Origin: RBG-16-57-9 sp964462185
GTDB taxonomy: Archaea; Thermoproteota; Bathyarchaeia; TCS64
Reading direction: 5' to 3'
NCBI GenBank assembly: GCA_964462185.1
Contig: CAYWWV010000045.1
Span: 1-10,285 of the forward strand
DNA length: 10,285 bases
The position numbers and the translations under genes were made by a program. The notes beneath the pieces are model-generated. The model was not told the origin of the DNA and did no database searches. It worked only from the letters and a program-made list of their open reading frames with translations. Shown piece after piece: positions 5,787 through 10,285 of the stretch (position 1 is its first letter; each line of letters opens with the position of its first letter).

Positions 5787-6533
5787 ATGGCAAAAAACAG
5801 GTTTATCGCTACGATACTCCTCACCCTTCTTCTAGCAAGCGTACCCCTGGGGTGGGCCCAGACCATTCAGGACTCCGCCATATGTTACGGCTATAGTCCC
5901 ACTACCCTCATGCCCAAGGGAGAGGGAACCACGGTGTTCAACCACACCGAGAAAGTGGGTTTCTGGGTGAAAATCCAGGACCCGCCTGAGGCTGAATACG
6001 AAATCATATGGTTCGACCCCAATGGAAACCAGCACCGTATAAAGACTGTGGAAGTAGTGCCCAAGGAGGGGGAAGACTGGGGCATAGTCTTTGACAGCAT
6101 CCTGGTGTCCGAGTCGACTGCACGGAGAAAACTGGGGGTCTGGACGGTTTCGCTTTACATAGATGGGACGGAGTATGTCTCTAGGCAGTTCGAGATCATC
6201 AGCTTGAAGACCATCAAACAGATTCGTGATGCGGTGGATGACATTAGGAGCGATTTGGAGTCGTTGGCGGAGGAGAAGAATCAGCTGTTGGCCCAGAACG
6301 AGGAGTTGAGGCAGGAGCTGGAAGACCTTCAAGCTCGGTACGAGGAGCTGGAGGAAAACACTCGAAGCGACACCGAGTACCAGCTGCTCCAAGACCAATA
6401 CGACGAACTGCTGGAAGACTACGAGGCACTCAAGGAGAACCTGGTTAGCACCCGCACCATGATGTACGCGGCAATAGTGGTGGCACTGGTCAGCGTCTTT
6501 GTCGCCGTCTACTTCGGAGCCCTTAAGAAATAG
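5787..6533 (+). CDS. Secreted, membrane-anchored protein with beta-rich domain and coiled coil
   Basis: This 248-residue protein has a clear order of parts. Residues 1-24 are a signal peptide (basic start, hydrophobic LLTLLLASVPLGWA, likely cut after A24). Residues about 28-138 look like a beta-sandwich, with FWVKIQDPPEAEYEIIWFDP and GVWTVSLYIDG-type strands common in archaeal Ig-like surface domains. Residues about 141-222 form a long charged coiled coil. Residues 226-245 are a C-terminal membrane helix followed by LKK. The beta domain and coiled coil should sit outside the cell, tied to the membrane by the C-terminus. One N-glycosylation sequon (NHT at 52-54) is present. No enzyme motif is seen. 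A role in the cell surface or in binding a partner is inference. Confidence 0.82.
   Translation: MAKNRFIATILLTLLLASVPLGWAQTIQDSAICYGYSPTTLMPKGEGTTVFNHTEKVGFWVKIQDPPEAEYEIIWFDPNGNQHRIKTVEVVPKEGEDWGIVFDSILVSESTARRKLGVWTVSLYIDGTEYVSRQFEIISLKTIKQIRDAVDDIRSDLESLAEEKNQLLAQNEELRQELEDLQARYEELEENTRSDTEYQLLQDQYDELLEDYEALKENLVSTRTMMYAAIVVALVSVFVAVYFGALKK
6523..6530 (+). promoter_or_regulatory. TATA-like box for the aldolase gene
   Basis: TTAAGAAA is centred 26 bases before ATG 6552 and overlaps the last codons of the surface protein gene. The spacing fits a leaderless start, but as it encodes Leu-Lys-Lys the match may be a by-product of coding. Co-transcription with the gene upstream (18-base gap) is also possible. 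Confidence 0.3.
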
Positions 6534-6551
6534 CTGGGCTAGTCTTTCCCA

Positions 6552-7214
6552 ATGACTGCCGCTGAGGAGGCTCTCCGGATGGAGCTGGCAGCTGAGGCCA
6601 GCCGGCTCCACCGGGAGGGACTGGTTTGGGGGGCCTCAGGCAACATCAGCGCTAGGCCCCCGGGAGGAGACTGGTGCCTCATAAAGCCCTCGGGGAAGAG
6701 GCTGGGCGAACTCAAGCCCCGCGACTTCGTCAAACTAAGAATACCCACGGGGGAGCCCTTCGAGGAGGGGGTGAGGCCCAGCATCGAGACCCCCCTCCAC
6801 ACCAGGCTCTACTCCACCAGACCCAAACTGGGGGCAATAGTCCACCTACACTCCTTCAACTCCACACTCCTATCCATCTTGGGAGCCCCCCTCCAGGTTC
6901 TAAGCGTTGAAGCCCTTGAGGCCCCCGCTTTGGCCCTGGGTGTACCCCTGGCCGAGTACGCCCCCCCAGGAAGCTTGGAGCTGGCTGAAAACGTTTCCCA
7001 GGTAATCACCGGTAGGATGGCCTGTCTATTGGCCTACCACGGCTCGGTCACATTGGGGCGGACAATAAGAGAGGCGGCAACCAACGCCATAGTGTTGGAG
7101 AGGCTGGCATCCCTGCAGGTGGCAGCCCTGGGGGCGGGGGTGAAACCCCAAACCCCTTGGAGGCTCAGAGACCTGCTCCTCGAGGAGGTTGAGAGACGGG
7201 GATCACTTGTGTGA
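6552..7214 (+). CDS. Class II aldolase/adducin family protein
   Basis: This 220-residue protein matches the zinc-dependent FucA/AraD family, which cleaves or epimerises sugar phosphates through an enediolate of a glycolaldehyde or dihydroxyacetone phosphate unit. GASGNIS (27-33) and KPSG (45-48) are the phosphate-binding turns. E79 in SIETPLHTRLY is the catalytic acid/base, and H98 and H100 in VHLHS plus H163 in AYHGSVTLG are the zinc ligands. They correspond to E73, H92, H94 and H155 of E. coli FucA. Length is typical. The substrate cannot be read from the sequence: fuculose-1-phosphate aldolase, which in methanogens supplies lactaldehyde for F420, and enzymes of 5'-deoxy or methylthio sugar salvage are all candidates. 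Its 3' end overlaps the convergent FrhB-like gene by 12 bases. Confidence 0.88.
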   Translation: MTAAEEALRMELAAEASRLHREGLVWGASGNISARPPGGDWCLIKPSGKRLGELKPRDFVKLRIPTGEPFEEGVRPSIETPLHTRLYSTRPKLGAIVHLHSFNSTLLSILGAPLQVLSVEALEAPALALGVPLAEYAPPGSLELAENVSQVITGRMACLLAYHGSVTLGRTIREAATNAIVLERLASLQVAALGAGVKPQTPWRLRDLLLEEVERRGSLV

Positions 7215-8243
7215 CTTCTTGGCCTCCGCCAAGCGGTGCACCAGGGAATCCCCCTCCTCGAAGCCCTCCAAGGGCTCCGCCTCCACCAACCCCGCCTCCA
7301 CAGCCGACTGGAAGAACTCCTCTCCCCTCTCAGACCTGGTTATAACGGTGGAGTAGCCGCCGGGAGAACCCACGTTCCCCACAGATATGTCTGCAAACTC
7401 CGAGGCGAAGTCCCCGCAAACCCTACAGGCCGGGCGGATCAAGTCTTTAACCTTGCCCAGCTTGACCCGCAGAAGCCTCCTTTCCCCACTCCACGCTATG
7501 AACCTGCCCTTCCTAATCTCGAACTTGGTGACCTCCTCGGGGTTAACGCCCTGGGACTCCAGAAACTCCAAAAGGGCCCGGTGGTCGAAAGACTCCATAC
7601 AGAACAAGCCTATGCGAAGCGCCACCGCCTCCCTAAGCCTCTTAACGCCTCTAGGGCCAAAGGTGGCCAAGGCCAGCCCCCTCATACCACAAGGCGTTGC
7701 AACCACGGCCACCCTCCCCAGCTTTAACTCCTTCACCGCCTCCCCAAGCCCCGCCATGGATGGGCTGGGAGTATACTTTGTCCCCGCTGCCTCCAACACC
7801 TCCTCCTCGGTGCGAGCCACCACTGGAGTAGGCAGCCATGGAGCCGAGGGGTCCAACCCCGCCACGATGGCCGCCTCCCCCCCCGAACGTAAGAAGTGAA
7901 CCAGTAGAGCGGTTACAACCCCCCCATCCTGGCCCCTCTCTAGGGCTTCCTTTAGCTTCGCCCTGGCCTGGTACACCTCCCTCACGACGCCAACGAGTTC
8001 CTCGCCAGCCCCCCTCCTCCTACCAAAAACCCGTTCCTCCACCAGGGCTTCCTCAAAGGATATGGCGGGACAGTTGGAGTAGCACAGCCCACACTGGATG
8101 CAATCCCCCACTAGATGAGGCTCAAAGCCCTGAACCTCGATAGCCCCCACGGGGCAAACCGCCTCACAAGTCCCACAGGTGACGCATAACCCCTTCTCCA
8201 CCACATCGCTGTGAAGGTCCTGGAAACTCTTACCAGCGCCCAT
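7203..8243 (-). CDS. Coenzyme F420 hydrogenase/dehydrogenase beta subunit family protein (FrhB/FpoF-like)
   Basis: This flavo-iron-sulfur protein has 346 residues from the ATG at 8243. Numbering below uses the longer TTG start at 8273, which adds ten residues. Two 4Fe-4S motifs come first: CVTCGTCEAVCP (C30, C33, C36, C40) and CIQCGLCYSNCP (C58, C61, C64, C68). The FrhB domain follows, with GQDGGVVTALL (114-124), ATPCGMRGL (C195), GLFCMESF (C225) and PACRVCGDFASEFADISVGN (C283, C286), the FAD/F420 region. This order matches FpoF/FqoF and the front of F420-dependent sulfite reductase, which move electrons between F420H2 and ferredoxin or a partner. No partner subunit is in view, so it may work alone or with a protein encoded elsewhere. 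A TTAAGC box at 8265-8270 supports leaderless use of the ATG. Confidence 0.88.
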   Translation of the reverse strand: MGAGKSFQDLHSDVVEKGLCVTCGTCEAVCPVGAIEVQGFEPHLVGDCIQCGLCYSNCPAISFEEALVEERVFGRRRGAGEELVGVVREVYQARAKLKEALERGQDGGVVTALLVHFLRSGGEAAIVAGLDPSAPWLPTPVVARTEEEVLEAAGTKYTPSPSMAGLGEAVKELKLGRVAVVATPCGMRGLALATFGPRGVKRLREAVALRIGLFCMESFDHRALLEFLESQGVNPEEVTKFEIRKGRFIAWSGERRLLRVKLGKVKDLIRPACRVCGDFASEFADISVGNVGSPGGYSTVITRSERGEEFFQSAVEAGLVEAEPLEGFEEGDSLVHRLAEAKKSHK

Positions 8244-8264
8244 AACACTGCTGGGGGCGCCAGA

Positions 8265-8270
8265 GCTTAA
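8265..8270 (-). promoter_or_regulatory. TATA-like box for the FrhB-like gene
   Basis: Minus-strand TTAAGC (in TTGTTAAGCTC) is centred 25 bases before ATG 8243, which would place transcription start at or next to that codon. This supports ATG 8243 over the TTG at 8273, which overlaps the box. Confidence 0.35.
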
Positions 8271-8310
8271 CAATTTTACCCGTCAACACAGCCAGGCTCC
8301 ACAAGTTAAG

Positions 8311-8320
8311 TTTTTATAGA
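8311..8320 (+). promoter_or_regulatory. TATA box for the acyl-CoA synthetase gene
   Basis: TTTTTATAGA is a good archaeal TATA box, predicting transcription from about 8342. Unlike most genes here, this transcript would carry a leader, about 19 bases long and holding a Shine-Dalgarno sequence. Confidence 0.5.
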
Positions 8321-8350
8321 AAGGCCCCTGTCTTTCAAGAGTTCATACTA

Positions 8351-8356
8351 GGTGGG
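8351..8356 (+). promoter_or_regulatory. Shine-Dalgarno GGTGGG that decides a TTG start
   Basis: GGTGGG lies 4-9 bases before TTG 8361. The ATG at 8357 is out of frame and stops after four codons. The only other in-frame start, GTG 8352, overlaps this motif and follows an in-frame TAG at 8349. TTG 8361 is therefore the best start for the acyl-CoA synthetase. Confidence 0.5.
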
Positions 8357-8360
8357 ATGG

Positions 8361-10285
8361 TTGAGTCTTAAACCCTTCTTCAACCCCGACTCCGTGGCCA
8401 TCATTGGCGCCTCCAACACCCCAGGGAAGGTGGGCAATGTCCTCGCCAGAAACCTGCTTAAAAGCGGGTACTCTAAACCAGTCTACCTGGTCAATATTAA
8501 GGGCGGCCAGGTTCTCGGGAGGAAGGCCTACAAGTCTATACTGGATGTTCCTGGAGAGGTGGAGCTCGCTGTTATAGCTATCCCCGGCAGGTTTGTCTTG
8601 GAGACCGTCAAGCAGTGCGGGGTGAAGGGTGTTAAGGGGGTGGTGGTGATCTCCGCTGGGTTTAAGGAGGTGGGGCCTGAGGGGGCGGCGCTGGAGCGGC
8701 AGTTGGTTGAGACGGCGCATAGGTATGGGATGAGGATTCAGGGGCCCAACTGTCTGGGGTTGGTGAACACCAGCGTCCCCATAGACCTTAGCTTTGCCTC
8801 CACCCTCCCCAAGCCGGGGAGCATAGGCTTCATAACCCAAAGCGGAGCCCTGGGCACAGCCATCCTAGACTGGATAATCGCCGAGGAGATCGGGTTCCAC
8901 AGCATAATCAGCCTGGGGAACAAGGCAGACCTCGACGAGGTGGACTTCATAGAGGCCATGGCCCAGGACCCCAACGTAGGCGTTATCCTCCTCTACCTCG
9001 AGTCGATTGAGAGGGGCCGCAAATTCTTGGAGGTGGCCAGCCAGGTGGTGAGGAGGAAACCAGTGCTGGTGGTGAAGGGGGGGACAAGCGCGGCCGGTGC
9101 CCGTGCCGCCGGTAGCCACACAGGCGCCCTGGTGGGGAGCTTCACCGCCTACCAGAAGGCCTTCGAGAAGGCCGGAGTCATATACACCAGCAGCATGGAA
9201 GACCTTTTCAACTACGCCATAGCCTTCACGGAGCAGTCCCTCCCCCAGGGAGAGGGCGTGGCCATAGTGACCAACGCAGGGGGCCCCGGGATTCTAACGA
9301 CAGACCTCCTGGAAAACCTGGGCCTCCAACTGGCATCCCTATCCGAGGAGACGGTTAAGCGCCTCAGAGAGGGGCTACCACCTGCGGCCTCGGTTGGCAA
9401 CCCCGTGGACATCCTGGGGGACGCCCTCCCCGACAGATATGCCTTGGCGCTGGACGCCGTTGCCAAAGACCCCAACGTATACTCAATAATAGTCCTCCTC
9501 ACCCCCCAAGCCATGACAGACAGCCTATCCACGGCCAAACACGTAGTGGAGGCCTCCAGGAAACACCCCCAGAAGCCCTTCATCGCGGTATTCATGGGGG
9601 GAGGATGGGTTGAGGAAGCCTCCAAATACTTGAAGGACCACGGCGTCCCCTGTTTCAACTTCCCCGAGAAAGGCGTGAAAACCCTCCACGCCCTTTACAC
9701 CTACAAGCGCTGGTTGGACATACCCCCTGAGGAGCCCCCAGAACTACCGGATGTGGACAGGGCTACGGCTAGGGAGATCCTTGAGAAGGCCTTGGAGGAG
9801 GGCAGGAAGATGCTTTACCCCCATGAGGCGGCCCGCCTGGTCCAGTGCTATGGGATACCCGCGCCCCACGGGGGCCTGGCCACCACCCCAGAGGAGGCCG
9901 TGGAGATCGCTGAGAGCATAGGCTACCCAGTGGTTATGAAGGTGGTGAGCCCCGACATCATCCACAAGACCGATGTGGGGGGCGTGGAGCTGAACCTGGT
10001 CAACGCGGATATGGTGAGGATTGCCTTCGAGGAGATCATGCGCAAGTGCCGGAAGGCCCAGCCCCTGGCAGACATCCACGGCGTCACCGTGGACAAGATG
10101 GTTCCAAAGGGCCGGGAGATGATCATCGGCATGACCCGGGACCCCCAGTTCGGCCCCATGGTTATGTTCGGGTTGGGGGGGATATACGTGAACTACCTGA
10201 AAGACATCTCCTTCAAGCTAGCCCCCCTCAACAAGAGGGAGGCCCAGGAGTTGATGGAGGAGACCAAGAGCTACGCCCTCCTACA
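8361..10285 (+). CDS. Acetate/acyl-CoA ligase (ADP-forming), fused alpha and beta subunits, 3' end cut by window
   Basis: The enzyme turns an acyl-CoA, phosphate and ADP into the free acid, CoA and ATP, so it conserves energy in acid-forming archaea; it can also run in reverse. The frame is open from TTG 8361 to the window edge, 641 codons without a stop. The alpha part comes first: CoA-binding Rossmann motif GASNTPGKVG (16-25), TQSGALG (159-165), the phosphorylated catalytic histidine in GSHTGA (H253), NAGGPG (305-310) and VGNPVDILGDA (345-355). A proline-rich linker (about 455-463) leads to the ATP-grasp beta part, with YPVVMKVVSPDIIHKTDVGG (H535, the second phosphohistidine position in ACD) and MFGLGGIYV (602-610). 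Only the last part of beta, perhaps 60-80 residues, is missing. Acetate, propionate, branched-chain or aryl substrates cannot be told apart. Confidence 0.93.
   Translation, partial: MSLKPFFNPDSVAIIGASNTPGKVGNVLARNLLKSGYSKPVYLVNIKGGQVLGRKAYKSILDVPGEVELAVIAIPGRFVLETVKQCGVKGVKGVVVISAGFKEVGPEGAALERQLVETAHRYGMRIQGPNCLGLVNTSVPIDLSFASTLPKPGSIGFITQSGALGTAILDWIIAEEIGFHSIISLGNKADLDEVDFIEAMAQDPNVGVILLYLESIERGRKFLEVASQVVRRKPVLVVKGGTSAAGARAAGSHTGALVGSFTAYQKAFEKAGVIYTSSMEDLFNYAIAFTEQSLPQGEGVAIVTNAGGPGILTTDLLENLGLQLASLSEETVKRLREGLPPAASVGNPVDILGDALPDRYALALDAVAKDPNVYSIIVLLTPQAMTDSLSTAKHVVEASRKHPQKPFIAVFMGGGWVEEASKYLKDHGVPCFNFPEKGVKTLHALYTYKRWLDIPPEEPPELPDVDRATAREILEKALEEGRKMLYPHEAARLVQCYGIPAPHGGLATTPEEAVEIAESIGYPVVMKVVSPDIIHKTDVGGVELNLVNADMVRIAFEEIMRKCRKAQPLADIHGVTVDKMVPKGREMIIGMTRDPQFGPMVMFGLGGIYVNYLKDISFKLAPLNKREAQELMEETKSYALL

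Noticed and set aside
1..10285. tRNA, rRNA, CRISPR repeats, insertion sequences, integrase or toxin-antitoxin genes
   Set aside because: No cloverleaf-like segment, regularly spaced repeats, transposase motifs or terminal inverted repeats were found on reading both strands. Defence or mobile-element genes are absent among the recognised proteins.

Overview
The window reads as ordinary chromosomal DNA from an anaerobic, probably uncultured archaeon. The signs are a class I lysyl-tRNA synthetase, an archaeal-type bifunctional CoaBC, a fused ADP-forming acyl-CoA synthetase, a protein related to coenzyme F420-dependent oxidoreductases, and TATA-like boxes about 25-30 bases before several start codons. 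I cannot fix the lineage from sequence alone. A Bathyarchaeia- or Thermoplasmatota-like genome would fit, but this is a guess. No mobile element, CRISPR array, tRNA or rRNA was seen.

Layout. Positions 1-967 have lower G+C (about 49% in the lines I counted, against about 62% in lysS). They hold, on the minus strand, a fragmentary coiled-coil ORF at the left edge and a 4Fe-4S domain protein split by a frameshift. A rhomboid protease follows on the minus strand (968-1633), divergent from lysS (1707-3329). lysS converges on a tiny 4-oxalocrotonate tautomerase-like gene (3338-3517, minus). A 189-base divergent intergenic region with dyads and a TATA box leads to five plus-strand genes: dCMP deaminase (3707-4210), a 45-residue pure coiled-coil protein (4278-4415), CoaBC (4470-5735), a membrane-anchored surface protein with a coiled coil (5787-6533) and a class II aldolase (6552-7214). 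The aldolase overlaps by 12 bases the 3' end of a minus-strand FrhB/FpoF-like flavoprotein (7203-8243). Divergent from that is the large acyl-CoA synthetase gene (8361 to the right edge, incomplete).

Working together. Most genes are housekeeping or central metabolism: lysine charging, pyrimidine nucleotide supply, coenzyme A synthesis, and CoA-thioester energy conservation. CoaBC supplies the cofactor used by the acyl-CoA synthetase, and the FrhB-like protein points to F420/ferredoxin redox metabolism. I see no operon binding them into one system; most plus-strand genes seem to have their own promoter. The points most worth a second look are the broken Fe-S gene, the stand-alone micro coiled-coil protein, and the dyad-rich control region before the dCMP deaminase gene. 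I found no convincing evidence of a wholly new multi-gene system.
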